Positions 1 to 8,962 of a stretch of 45,959 nucleotides of DNA are shown here, one piece after another. Each line of letters starts with the position of its first letter. Positions within the stretch are counted from its first letter, which is position 1. The notes below the pieces were generated by a model. The model saw only the letters and a program-made list of their open reading frames with translations, did not search any database and was not told the origin of the DNA. The translations under genes were made by a program, and so were the position numbers. Source of the stretch: DAOQTX01 sp035340715 (GTDB lineage: Bacteria; Bacteroidota; Bacteroidia; AKYH767-A; OLB10); assembly GCA_035340715.1 (NCBI GenBank), contig DAOQTX010000017.1:1-45959 (forward strand), in the 5' to 3' direction.

Positions 1-2
1 GT

Positions 3-509
3 TATTACCGCAGTGAGTATTCTACTGTATTGGCGGGATTTGCAATTGCGGTAGCATTAGTTCCACCACTTTGTGCCTGCGGTTTAATGTTAGAGCAAAA
101 TCATTTAATTCTTGCAGGAGGAAGTATGCTTTTATTCATCACTAATTTGACTGGTGTAATAATTTCTGCTTTATTGGTGTTTTTTCTTTTAGGGATAAAA
201 AATAAGCGAAATCGAAAGTGGTTTTATACTGGTTCGGTTGTAATTGTTTTTGTTCTCTTGACTATCATCTTTCCATTGGCATTAAATTATAATAAATTTA
301 GTTCAGGAGTTCAATTTCAATCTATCATTTTCAAAAAAGCAGGTGACATCTGTTCACACTCAAAGAATTCGCCAGTAATAAAAGACATATTGATACAAGG
401 CAATGCAGCAATAATTACAATTGAACCATTTCCCACTGACAGAACTGATGAAGAGCTGCTTAAAACGGAACTTGAAAGAGCGACTGAATTACAAGTGTTT
501 CTGAAATAG
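3..509 (+). CDS. DUF389 family membrane protein, C-terminal part (5' end outside window)
   Basis: The reading frame is open from the left edge; the residues before the TTG at 30 continue in frame (YYRSEYSTV, then LAGFAIAV), so this is a truncated gene rather than a start at 30. The segment AGFAIAVALVPPL, followed by a helix with an LLFITNLTGVI motif and another strongly hydrophobic stretch, is characteristic of the DUF389 (TIGR00341-type) family of integral membrane proteins, whose function is unknown. About three membrane helices are visible, then a soluble tail of roughly 80 residues ending at a TAG stop. The gene points toward the minus-strand block that follows. The family call is from motif recognition; the missing N-terminus prevents more detail. 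Confidence 0.75.
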   Translation, partial: YYRSEYSTVLAGFAIAVALVPPLCACGLMLEQNHLILAGGSMLLFITNLTGVIISALLVFFLLGIKNKRNRKWFYTGSVVIVFVLLTIIFPLALNYNKFSSGVQFQSIIFKKAGDICSHSKNSPVIKDILIQGNAAIITIEPFPTDRTDEELLKTELERATELQVFLK

Positions 510-726
510 ACAACAAAGACAATGAAAAAATTAACTACACATAACAAGGACATAGCGATAACGGGCGGACAGTGCGTAATTGAAGCGTTGTGCTTCTATC
601 AACTTGTGTGCTTACTAACAGTTTAGTGCTTCTTAACGCCAGCTCTTGCCTAGCCCCGAACCGTTTCCGTTACTTTAATAGCGGAGGGATGGTGAAAACG
701 ATAATAAGAATAAAGATGTGTAAAGC
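510..726. other. Intergenic stretch with nested inverted repeats
   Basis: These 217 bases lie between two convergent genes. They hold nested inverted repeats: TAACGG (559-564) with CCGTTA (667-672), GCGTT (585-589) with AACGC (635-639), GAAGC (582-586) with GCTTC (592-596), and ACTAA (614-618) with TTAGT (623-627). The segment GTGCTT occurs three times. Folded, this would give a branched hairpin about 114 bases long, suggestive of a bidirectional terminator or a small palindromic element. The ends do not fit the integron attC core consensus. No convincing gene is present. Confidence 0.4.
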
Positions 727-2895
727 TTACTCCTCGCCTGCTAATAGATCTGGGGTAACTTTAACACGCTTTTGATTTTGGTAGCATACCACATAGGCAT
801 CACTAAATCCATATTCAAATACGGTTTGTTGCAATTGTTTTACTTTTTCAAAATCGGAGCCATGTCCGGTTAAAAAGATATGCCATCCTTGAACGGTGGT
901 TAAATAACAAAGATCGTCAAAACCCATGGTTACCAATTTTGAAAATACTTCTTCGGCTGTTTGATTCGAGAACGTTCCGATCTGCACTTTAAAATCGAGT
1001 TGATTATTGTTTCCAAGCACCTCTGTGATTTTTACCGGTTGTGGTAATGAGGGATCAATATTGCTTTTGTTTGTATTAAAATATTCTCGTAGTCTTTTTT
1101 CAGCATCGGTATTACTGCTGGTTGAGCTTGGCTGATTGTTGGTGCCGGTACTCACATTAGTACTCGATGCTGCATTACTCTCACTATTTGTACTTGCATT
1201 AGAATTTGAAGTATCGATGTCTTTATTTATTTCATTCTGTGTAGAAATTTCTGAAGACGTAGTGTTTGATTGGCTTCTTGTATTGGCTGACGTTACATTA
1301 ACATCGTTTGTGTTTGTTGAATTTGTATTGGCAGCCGCGGTTGTTTCATCTGCAGTGCTCGATTTAGTTGTAATATTTTCAACTGCAGCAGTGGTTGTTT
1401 TATCTGTATTATTTTGCTTTGTATTGGTATTCGAAGCATTGGTTTCTGTTTTCGAATTTGTATCATTCTCATCTGCTACACTCAATTGCTGTACATGCAT
1501 TTGATTCAACGCTTCTATACCTTGCTCAAAGGTTTCACTATCGCTTAAGTATTTGTTTACGATAAATATTTCGTCATGCGTTTTGGCTTTCGACAATTTT
1601 ATCCATTGAGCCATACGACCACTTGCCTGATTGTTGATGCTAATGTTTTGAGCCAATGAAGTATAACCCGGTGCTTCGACCTTTATGCGAAAGTCGCCCA
1701 CTTGATTTAAATTAAAGGCATATTCACCATTGTTCCCATTGCTGAGAAAGCTGCTAATCACTTCATTGTTTTTTTGATGGCTAAGTGTAATGCGTACTTC
1801 GTTAAATTCATTCAAACGATCGGTAAGAAAAATTTTACCTCTTACCTGCACTACTGTATTCGATTCACCATATTGAATTTTGTATACCATCAATTTAGGA
1901 TAAGGTGTTTTAAATTTAGTAGCGTAGAAAGCGGTTTTGCCATCGGCACTTTCGGTATAATAGTATTCATCGTCAGCCGTGTTGATGGGGTAACCAATAT
2001 TTACCGGACTTGACCATTGTTTCGTTTCACTATTGTACGTAGCCTTAAATACATCAAACGAACCCATACCCGGCCAACCGTTTGAGCTAAAGAACAAAGT
2101 GCTACCATCTTCGTTGCACATTGGATACACTTCGCTTTCGCTTGTATTAATGGTAGCCGGTAAAATTTCGGGAGTGCCCCAGGTACCATCGCTATTTTTT
2201 ACCATTCTGAATATATCGCTAGTTTTAGCTTTAGAAGAACTGTATCCGGTATAATACATCACATTTCCATTGGCAGAAAGGAATGCCGGATAATGTGTAC
2301 CATTATTCAATTCTTGTTTACTAATTAAATGTTCGGGTTTGATTAATACTTTACCTTCCTTACCTTCCATTTGATAGGCAGTAAAATAGTTGCTGCTGTT
2401 TTTTAAATATCGGTCCACTACATTAAACTGAACCGGAGTATTCATCATCTCTTTAGCATAGTCTAATGATTGTATTGCTTGAGCTATATTCCATTGCTCA
2501 GCCATTTTATCTGAAGCACGAGAGGTAAATTGCTGATAAGCTGAACGTGCATTATCAAAGTCATTATTGATTTGATACGCTCGTCCCAAATAATAGTAAA
2601 CCTGATCCCACATATATTCATCACCGCTAGCTTTTTCTAAATGAGTGATGGCTTTTGCTTTGTCTTTTTCAGTAACCAATAAGCAAACGCCATAATAATA
2701 ATTGAGTGCTGAATTGGCTGGATCTTGACTGAGCAAATGAGAAAATAAAGGTTCTGCCTTATCGTATTGCTTTGTGTCAAACAATTCTTGTGCTTCGGTC
2801 CACTTCTTGTTTTCTTGCTTGCGGCTCATTTGAGCAAATGAAATACTGATCCCAAATAAAAATAGCGCACAGAAAACTCCACATAATCTTACCAT
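727..2895 (-). CDS. PorE-like envelope protein: TPR, PD40 beta-propeller, regulatory-like domain and C-terminal SPOR
   Basis: The 722-residue product starts with a signal peptide (about 1-21, ending SFA). TPR-like helices follow (25-125), then a PD40/WD40-like propeller (about 200-345, repeats such as YPMCNEDGSTLFFSSNGWPG), a CarboxypepD-regulatory-like beta domain (348-435), a Ser/Thr/Asn-rich linker (about 475-600) and a SPOR domain (about 635-705, starting FKVQIGTFSN). TPR, propeller and regulatory domain in that order match PorE of the type IX secretion system and related proteins, but PorE normally ends in an OmpA-like peptidoglycan-binding domain. SPOR domains bind denuded peptidoglycan glycans, so the likely role is a periplasmic scaffold anchored to septal or remodelled peptidoglycan. 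Domain order is seen; the T9SS link is inference. Confidence 0.8.
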   Translation of the reverse strand: MVRLCGVFCALFLFGISISFAQMSRKQENKKWTEAQELFDTKQYDKAEPLFSHLLSQDPANSALNYYYGVCLLVTEKDKAKAITHLEKASGDEYMWDQVYYYLGRAYQINNDFDNARSAYQQFTSRASDKMAEQWNIAQAIQSLDYAKEMMNTPVQFNVVDRYLKNSSNYFTAYQMEGKEGKVLIKPEHLISKQELNNGTHYPAFLSANGNVMYYTGYSSSKAKTSDIFRMVKNSDGTWGTPEILPATINTSESEVYPMCNEDGSTLFFSSNGWPGMGSFDVFKATYNSETKQWSSPVNIGYPINTADDEYYYTESADGKTAFYATKFKTPYPKLMVYKIQYGESNTVVQVRGKIFLTDRLNEFNEVRITLSHQKNNEVISSFLSNGNNGEYAFNLNQVGDFRIKVEAPGYTSLAQNISINNQASGRMAQWIKLSKAKTHDEIFIVNKYLSDSETFEQGIEALNQMHVQQLSVADENDTNSKTETNASNTNTKQNNTDKTTTAAVENITTKSSTADETTAAANTNSTNTNDVNVTSANTRSQSNTTSSEISTQNEINKDIDTSNSNASTNSESNAASSTNVSTGTNNQPSSTSSNTDAEKRLREYFNTNKSNIDPSLPQPVKITEVLGNNNQLDFKVQIGTFSNQTAEEVFSKLVTMGFDDLCYLTTVQGWHIFLTGHGSDFEKVKQLQQTVFEYGFSDAYVVCYQNQKRVKVTPDLLAGEE

Positions 2896-2984
2896 GATCT
2901 TTTACCTTATTATACATTACCTTATATGCAGCAATGAGTTTAAAGGTTACGATATGAAGTATTGAATTTAGTTTTTGAGCAAAT

Positions 2985-3620
2985 TCAGCCCTTGCGACTT
3001 AAAAAACCTACTTTCGATTCGGTTCCTCTGAGTAATCGCTCAATATTTTTTTGGTGTGTAACCAGCGTTAAGATTGAAACCGTCATGGCGAAAATATTGA
3101 GTGAGAGAATAGTTTCGTTGTAGATGAGCATAACGACCAATGGAAAACACAAGGCAGCTAGCATTGAACCGAGTGAGACATATTTGGAAAGAAATAGAAC
3201 CAGTATAAAAACGACTAAGCAGATTAAGGTTGCTTCGTGATGTACGCCTAAGCCAACACCCAATAAAGTAGCCACACCTTTTCCTCCTCTGAACCCGGCA
3301 AAGACCGGAAAAATATGTCCGAACAGAGCGGCAATACCGAGTGCCAGCTTAAAATTTACAAATTGCTGAGTAGCGGGTAAATAGTCGCCACCTATATGAA
3401 CCAATTGAACTGCAATAAATCCTTTGGCAATATCCATTAACAGCACCGGTATTCCTGCCTTTGATCCTAAAACTCTAAAGGTATTGGTAGCACCTGCATT
3501 TCCACTTCCAAACTCACGAACATCAATGGAGAAAAATCGTTTACCCACCCAAACGGCCGAAGGAACAGAGCCAAGTAAATAGGCACCAATGAGACACATT
3601 ATTGTTTCCGCATTCAGCAC
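2985..3620 (-). CDS. plsY: Glycerol-3-phosphate acyltransferase PlsY
   Basis: PlsY transfers an acyl group from acyl-phosphate to glycerol-3-phosphate in the inner membrane, the first acylation of phospholipid synthesis. The three cytoplasmic-loop signatures are present: GSVPSA (17-22), GSGNAGATN (38-46) and GFRGGKGVAT (109-118). The 211 residues and the alternation of hydrophobic helices fit the family. The start used here is a GTG at 3620, only 21 bases after the stop of the upstream gene; an ATG at 3599 would give a 204-residue protein with a rather short first helix and is the alternative. The gene is co-directional with the large exported protein upstream and probably shares its transcript. 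Confidence 0.93.
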   Translation of the reverse strand: MLNAETIMCLIGAYLLGSVPSAVWVGKRFFSIDVREFGSGNAGATNTFRVLGSKAGIPVLLMDIAKGFIAVQLVHIGGDYLPATQQFVNFKLALGIAALFGHIFPVFAGFRGGKGVATLLGVGLGVHHEATLICLVVFILVLFLSKYVSLGSMLAALCFPLVVMLIYNETILSLNIFAMTVSILTLVTHQKNIERLLRGTESKVGFLSRKG

Positions 3621-3641
3621 TAGGCAATATTACTAAATTTA

Positions 3642-6600
3642 TTACTGACCAAATTCAAGAAATTTTTTAACAAAATCTGCTTTCCTTCGTTCTGTTGATA
3701 ACATATATTGATAAGGTGCTGCCCCATCTTTTTCAGGAGCAACTCTTTTCTCCGGTTTTGTATTATTCAAAAAATCGTTAAACTTTGAGTCGCTTGAAAC
3801 CGCCTGCATGATTCCTCGCTGATAATTAAAAAAGAACCAAGTGGTTTTGCTCACTTCCAGATATAGATTAAATATGTCTCCACTTTTTCTGCGCGTAATT
3901 TGCAAGTAGCCATTCAACTCTCGGCTAATGGTGCTTTTTCCTGTAAAGCCAACTGAGATAGGACCAACTGAACGATACGAATCGCTTTCGCGATGCCAAT
4001 ACATTTGAACCTTGTTGAGTGTAATTCCATTTTGCAAAAGCTCTGGAAGTTTTTTTACAGAACCGTATAGATTTAAATCAGCTATAAATTTTTCAAAATC
4101 TTTTTTACCCAATAAATTAGACATTGAGCTTTCGAATTGTGGTCTTTGATCATCAGAAGGTTTTAAGGTAGGATTGCTTAAAATAACTTCGGCCATGGTT
4201 TTCAAAGCATCATCACTAAAAAAGAAATCCAAATTCAGAACCATCTCCATTCCCAGGCTGTCCAATTGGTAAAAATAATCGCTACGGCCATCGGCTAAAA
4301 GTTTAAATTGGCCAAAGTCGGTATTAAAAGTTGCGGGTCCTGATAATGAAATATCACAACTCTTTTCATTCATATTCAATACTGATCCTGAGGCAGATGG
4401 GTTTTCAATCTTTTCAGTATTTCCAATTTGATAGGCATTATTCTTTTGATCTTGCTTTAAAATTCCGGAAGAAGTTTGAAAAACAAAATCGCTGCTATTC
4501 TCTTTTTTAGACAAAAAACGCGAATAGAATTTATTGCCTTCGTTCGAAAAATAAATACCACTCACCAAGTCTTCTCTGAATTCGTTTTGAGGTTGATCTA
4601 CAGGAATGATTATACCGGCAGGATCGATCTCACTGGTGAATCCAAACCAGTTGTTTCCTAAATGCTCGCATGCATGTGAAATAAGTGCAAAACCTTTGAG
4701 GAATAAATTCTTAATGGCGGCTTTCATTTCTATACCACCCTTGTATTGAATGTTTGTTCCCAGCGAGAAAGAAAGAGAATCTGGAATGGAACCACTGGCA
4801 AAGGTTTGAAAACTGCTGTCCACCGAAATATAGTCCATAAATATTTTATGCAAACGACCGGAAGGATCGCGATAATCATAGGTGCCTGATCCTTTGTATT
4901 TGTGACGTGATTCAATTTGAATTTTCGCATCGCGAAGGGTGTGATATTTATTGACCGTATTTGCGGTAATGATGGCATTGGTAAAAGGCTGCATCACTGC
5001 AAATGCTTCTACTACCACTTTTTCACCATTTGGATTGATGCTGGCATCTGCAACTAAAATTTCATTTACTCCCGATGCCATTAACACATTTGTTTCAAGA
5101 TTGAACCGGGCAGTTTGAGCTTTAAATCGTAATGAGTCTTGTGAAGGCAATACTGAAATGAACTCAGATTGTAACAGGTTGATTTTGTCACCACCAATTT
5201 CAATTTCCTTTTCGTCCATTGCCCATTTAAAATTGTCGATAAAACAGATATAATAGTTGATGGGAAAACGAATGTAAGAACCTGCACCGTTGGACTCAAA
5301 TGTGGCATTTCGTTTAGTGAAATCAACATTTGATTTCATGTTGTGTGTTTCAAAATTAAATGCTGAAGCCTGATGTCGGCTTTTGATACGAAAGTCGGAG
5401 GTATCGGCAGATAATGTAGTTTGTTTTAAGTTAAATAGATTAGAAATAATTTCTGTTTCACCCAATGCCAGCACTCCCATTCCACTCAGTCCTTTTTTTG
5501 TAAGGATCAAATCGCCATTTAAATAGGCTTGCTTGTTGTAAAGTTCAAAGTCTTTTGTTTTTTTACGGATAAACATTTTATCTTCTTTATGTTGCCAATT
5601 AACATAAACATCATTGGCTTTGATTCCTGGAAATCCAACACCATCAATACTTTCTTCACGAATTTGAAAATCCTGAGCATCGGCATTCGTGCTGTCGGGG
5701 AAAAAAGATATTTCATCCGATAAGGTGGTTGAACTTAGGAAGTCTATTTTTCCTGCTCCTTGCAATCCTTTATTGCTCAAACGAATTTCAGCTGAGTATT
5801 TACCTTTGCCACTATAGAGTGCATAAGCTTCACTCCCTGTATTGCGTGTAAATCCTAGTGAAAAATCATCCTGCAATCGCAGACTCTCATCAATGTTCTT
5901 AAAAATTCCAGCCGATATTAATTCTCCTTTAAAACTCAGACCATTTTTATCGAAGTTGTCAAGGCTGTCCATCATAAAAGGATTTACTTTATAGAAAAAA
6001 TCATTGCGGTTATAAACTCCGTCATAAACACCCGGATTATCATAGTACACATAACTTTCTTTGTCGCTAACCATATATGGATAAGGCCCTCCAGAGCGCT
6101 TTCCCGATTTGTTTCCGGCATGATCGATGAATAGCGTTCCCTGCAATCTTTCTAAGAAACTAGTCACCGAAAGTAATTCCGGACGACCTTTTGCGTCTAA
6201 TTTCTCTCCCGGAACTTTAACTCGCATAGTATCCACATCGGGCATGTCGATTTTAAAATCATCGTAATTGAAATAAAACTCATCGCCATAAAAATCGATA
6301 CGACCTGCCCGCAAGCGCCCATTAAAAGTCATGTCGCGATTTTTCTTTATGATGAGTTCTTGTTGTTCGGGAACAAAAAATACGTTTTGCGAATCGCTCA
6401 ATAAAACATAAGGCACTCCACGTACTTTCAAATCATTGTTAAGGAGGTTAAGCGTAGCGTTGGCTTCAGCCGAAATAGTTGATTCAATAAAAATACCATC
6501 GTAATCCACTTTCCCACTTCGGGCATCGAGATAATAAAAGAGCTTGTCTTTGATTAAAAAATTGTCCTCTCGCTTATTGTAAGAAACAAAACCCTGATTG

Positions 6601-8060
6601 GATAGATCAAGTACCAACATGCGAACTTGATTCTGACTTAGCTTTAATTCTTTTGCTAAATCTTCAATATAAATTTCTCGAGTAGAATATTTTGCTCCAT
6701 ATTGTTTAATGATGTACAAAGGACTCTGTTGCATGATCCCTTGTATTTGAAGAAAACGATTGACCGAAAAATAATTGGAAGACTCTATTACCAATTTGGT
6801 TTCTGCACCTGCTTGCTTCATTACTAAATCAAAAAGAGGATCACCGGTTTTCCAAATCAGTTCTTCAAAATAGATATCCAAATTGTGATAGGAATCGAAG
6901 AAAGGGCTTTGATTACCACTTCGGGTATTGCGAATCAATTTTAACTCGCTTTTATCCATTTGGTAACGCAATTCCAATCCGGGGTGATACATAGAGTCTG
7001 TATCTAAATAAATAGTAATGCCTGCTTCTTCAGAAACAATTCGATCGGTACGAATGACAAATACTTTTGATGCCGCCACGAGGAAAGGTTTTTGGTTCCT
7101 GTAAAAAGTCAATGTAGCATCGCTCTCTTCATTTCCTGATCCGATAATTTTATTTCCATGCATGGAGAATCCACCCAAATACTCGGCTCCTTTTATCAGA
7201 TCTTTAATGCTGAGCGAAGTATTAAAAGATGCAAAACGAGGATAAGACGTACTGGCCGAATCGGCATTTGCCAAAAGCTTGTCTTTGTATGATCCAGGCA
7301 AAGCAGTTTTAAACAAACTTTTATTAAAAAATTCTACCGTATCTATGACATACTCAGACTTTGTAATATCTACCGCATAGCCGGATACATTGGCATAAAC
7401 CTGATCGATTGAAAATCCTGCTCTACTCCAATTAACTTTTCCTTTGTATCCGACAAACATTTTTAAAACAGGATTGTAAATACCTTGTGTTTTCTCAATT
7501 ACACTGCTATCTCCTTTGGCACGAGCAATCAAATCAATATTACTAAAGCGAATCAAAGGTAATGTGTCAAAATCAAATTTCATTTGCCCGCCTAACGCTT
7601 GCCAAGTAACCGAGGGAGATTCATATAATACATTATTTGACGTTAACAAATAAGAGATTTCCATAAAATCACCTGCTCTTCTCGGGAGTGAGCTATTGAG
7701 CAATCGTATTATAGCACTATTCCATTGATTAAACTCTTTTGCGAAATCAGGATTCTTAATCATCGCAACACAAGCTTTCAAATAGTTTTCATAATCCGGA
7801 AAAGGTCTCAAGCGCTTTTTCAACATCAGATTGCTCTGTTCAATAATGATTTTTTTTTGCTCATCATTCAAAGAACTATTCCATTCCGGTTCAAAAAAAT
7901 CGATAAACTTTTTCGCCTGGCTTTTGTCTGCTTCACTAAAGAAAATGTCCAACTCCTTGAAATAGTTAACCGGATCAGGAGAAAAAGATCGAATGCTTTG
8001 ACTGTATAATGGAATAGAAATTAAACAGAACAAAGAGAAGAAAAGTAGCTTTTTTATCAT
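3642..8060 (-). CDS. Very large exported protein of unknown function (1472 residues)
   Basis: I do not recognise this protein beyond an impression that it is a Bacteroidota-type conserved envelope protein. It begins with a clear signal peptide (LLFFSLFCLISIPLYSQ, cleavage near residue 20), so it is exported; no lipobox is seen. Residues 30-130 look helical; most of the rest is beta-strand-rich with alternating hydrophobic residues. Two features stand out: a winged-helix-like segment at 461-505, and an internal repeat in which residues 761-800 and 853-892 share the pattern LxxKGLxGxG, ending ADxxDF(Q/R)I. There is no obvious C-terminal sorting domain. It starts 6 bases after prmA and is followed closely by plsY. 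A periplasmic or outer-membrane structural role is only a guess. Confidence 0.7.
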   Translation of the reverse strand: MIKKLLFFSLFCLISIPLYSQSIRSFSPDPVNYFKELDIFFSEADKSQAKKFIDFFEPEWNSSLNDEQKKIIIEQSNLMLKKRLRPFPDYENYLKACVAMIKNPDFAKEFNQWNSAIIRLLNSSLPRRAGDFMEISYLLTSNNVLYESPSVTWQALGGQMKFDFDTLPLIRFSNIDLIARAKGDSSVIEKTQGIYNPVLKMFVGYKGKVNWSRAGFSIDQVYANVSGYAVDITKSEYVIDTVEFFNKSLFKTALPGSYKDKLLANADSASTSYPRFASFNTSLSIKDLIKGAEYLGGFSMHGNKIIGSGNEESDATLTFYRNQKPFLVAASKVFVIRTDRIVSEEAGITIYLDTDSMYHPGLELRYQMDKSELKLIRNTRSGNQSPFFDSYHNLDIYFEELIWKTGDPLFDLVMKQAGAETKLVIESSNYFSVNRFLQIQGIMQQSPLYIIKQYGAKYSTREIYIEDLAKELKLSQNQVRMLVLDLSNQGFVSYNKREDNFLIKDKLFYYLDARSGKVDYDGIFIESTISAEANATLNLLNNDLKVRGVPYVLLSDSQNVFFVPEQQELIIKKNRDMTFNGRLRAGRIDFYGDEFYFNYDDFKIDMPDVDTMRVKVPGEKLDAKGRPELLSVTSFLERLQGTLFIDHAGNKSGKRSGGPYPYMVSDKESYVYYDNPGVYDGVYNRNDFFYKVNPFMMDSLDNFDKNGLSFKGELISAGIFKNIDESLRLQDDFSLGFTRNTGSEAYALYSGKGKYSAEIRLSNKGLQGAGKIDFLSSTTLSDEISFFPDSTNADAQDFQIREESIDGVGFPGIKANDVYVNWQHKEDKMFIRKKTKDFELYNKQAYLNGDLILTKKGLSGMGVLALGETEIISNLFNLKQTTLSADTSDFRIKSRHQASAFNFETHNMKSNVDFTKRNATFESNGAGSYIRFPINYYICFIDNFKWAMDEKEIEIGGDKINLLQSEFISVLPSQDSLRFKAQTARFNLETNVLMASGVNEILVADASINPNGEKVVVEAFAVMQPFTNAIITANTVNKYHTLRDAKIQIESRHKYKGSGTYDYRDPSGRLHKIFMDYISVDSSFQTFASGSIPDSLSFSLGTNIQYKGGIEMKAAIKNLFLKGFALISHACEHLGNNWFGFTSEIDPAGIIIPVDQPQNEFREDLVSGIYFSNEGNKFYSRFLSKKENSSDFVFQTSSGILKQDQKNNAYQIGNTEKIENPSASGSVLNMNEKSCDISLSGPATFNTDFGQFKLLADGRSDYFYQLDSLGMEMVLNLDFFFSDDALKTMAEVILSNPTLKPSDDQRPQFESSMSNLLGKKDFEKFIADLNLYGSVKKLPELLQNGITLNKVQMYWHRESDSYRSVGPISVGFTGKSTISRELNGYLQITRRKSGDIFNLYLEVSKTTWFFFNYQRGIMQAVSSDSKFNDFLNNTKPEKRVAPEKDGAAPYQYMLSTERRKADFVKKFLEFGQ

Positions 8061-8066
8061 GGTTGA

Positions 8067-8903
8067 TTATTTTTTATAGAAAAGAGCTGCATTCCAATCG
8101 TCCTTACATAAACGCGAGTGAAGAACTAATTGAAAAGAAGCTGCATGATTTATGATTGATTCAAGATCGGCTGAATAAAATCCCGACAACAACAAAACTC
8201 CACAATTTGACAACGCATTTGAGTACGATTTCATATGAGCCATGAGTATATTCCTATTGATGTTTGCCAAAATCACATCAAATTCACTTCCCTCAATTAA
8301 TTCAACATCGCCAACTTTCAATTGAATTGATTCGGCCTGATTGACTTTCAAGTTCTCAATTGCATTCTCGATCGCTTGTTGATCATAGTCGATACCCAAC
8401 ACTTGAGCAGCACCTAATTTCAAAGCCAATATGGCCAATACAGCGGTGCCGCATCCCATATCCAAGACGCGCTTTCCTTCGAAAGAATGCCGAAGCATTT
8501 CGCTCACCATCATTTCAGTGGTTTGATGATGGCCTGTTCCGAATGCCATTTTTGGTGTGATGCTGATGTTATAGGGTACGGAAGGATTGGCTGGCTGAAA
8601 TTCGGCATGAATAAAAACCCTATTGTCGATATTAACCGGCTCGAAAGACTGCTCCCATATCTGATTGTAATTGATATCGGGAACTTCATCCAATTGAAAA
8701 GTAATATTGGAATTTACACTCTTTATCCTATCGAAACACTCATTCAATAATTGCTCATCAAAATTTTCATGAATCACATACGCTTTGATTCCTTTGTGAC
8801 TTTCTTCAAACATGTCGAAACCGATTTCAGAAAGCCAAGCAATGATAATCTCCTCTTCTTCTTGATTGGAAATATCATGTATAGAGAGACATTTAAAATT
8901 CAT
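8067..8903 (-). CDS. prmA: Ribosomal protein L11 methyltransferase PrmA
   Basis: PrmA is an S-adenosylmethionine-dependent enzyme that trimethylates ribosomal protein L11 in the cytoplasm. Visible signatures are AFGTGHHQTT (120-129), the SAM-binding loop VLDMGCGTAVLAI (146-158) and the NINRNIL motif (214-220) that corresponds to the NPPY-like substrate motif of this family. The roughly 100-residue N-terminal domain matches the L11-binding domain in size. The 278-residue length is normal for Bacteroidota PrmA. The ATG at 8903 fits the family start. The 1472-residue protein gene begins 6 bases downstream, suggesting co-transcription. Confidence 0.93.
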   Translation of the reverse strand: MNFKCLSIHDISNQEEEEIIIAWLSEIGFDMFEESHKGIKAYVIHENFDEQLLNECFDRIKSVNSNITFQLDEVPDINYNQIWEQSFEPVNIDNRVFIHAEFQPANPSVPYNISITPKMAFGTGHHQTTEMMVSEMLRHSFEGKRVLDMGCGTAVLAILALKLGAAQVLGIDYDQQAIENAIENLKVNQAESIQLKVGDVELIEGSEFDVILANINRNILMAHMKSYSNALSNCGVLLLSGFYSADLESIINHAASFQLVLHSRLCKDDWNAALFYKK

Positions 8904-8930
8904 TGAATAAAAGTAGAAATTTGTTTTCAG

Positions 8931-8948
8931 CCGATTGAACCCAATCGG
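8931..8948. promoter_or_regulatory. Perfect 7-bp hairpin between the Moco operon and prmA
   Basis: CCGATTG (8931-8937) and CAATCGG (8942-8948) form a perfect 7-bp stem with a 4-base AACC loop. It lies 14 bases after the stop of moaCB and 27 bases before the prmA start. On the minus strand the stem is followed by CTGAAAAC rather than a T tract, so it is not a textbook intrinsic terminator. It may be a weak terminator, an mRNA-stabilising 3' hairpin, or a dyad operator for prmA. Confidence 0.4.
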
Positions 8949-8962
8949 ATAAGTTATTCATA

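Noticed and set aside
522..626. A 34-codon open frame (starting MKKLTTHN) in the gap after the DUF389 gene
   Set aside because: It coincides with the inverted-repeat region, shows no recognisable motif and its length is within chance expectation.
510..726. An integron attC site
   Set aside because: The outer repeats do not fit the RYYYAAC / GTTRRRY cores and there is no integrase or cassette array nearby.
1136..1504. A hydrophobic 122-codon open frame on the plus strand
   Set aside because: It is the antisense of the Ser/Thr/Asn-rich linker of the PorE-like protein; the low-complexity codons read as Val/Leu/Ser on the other strand.
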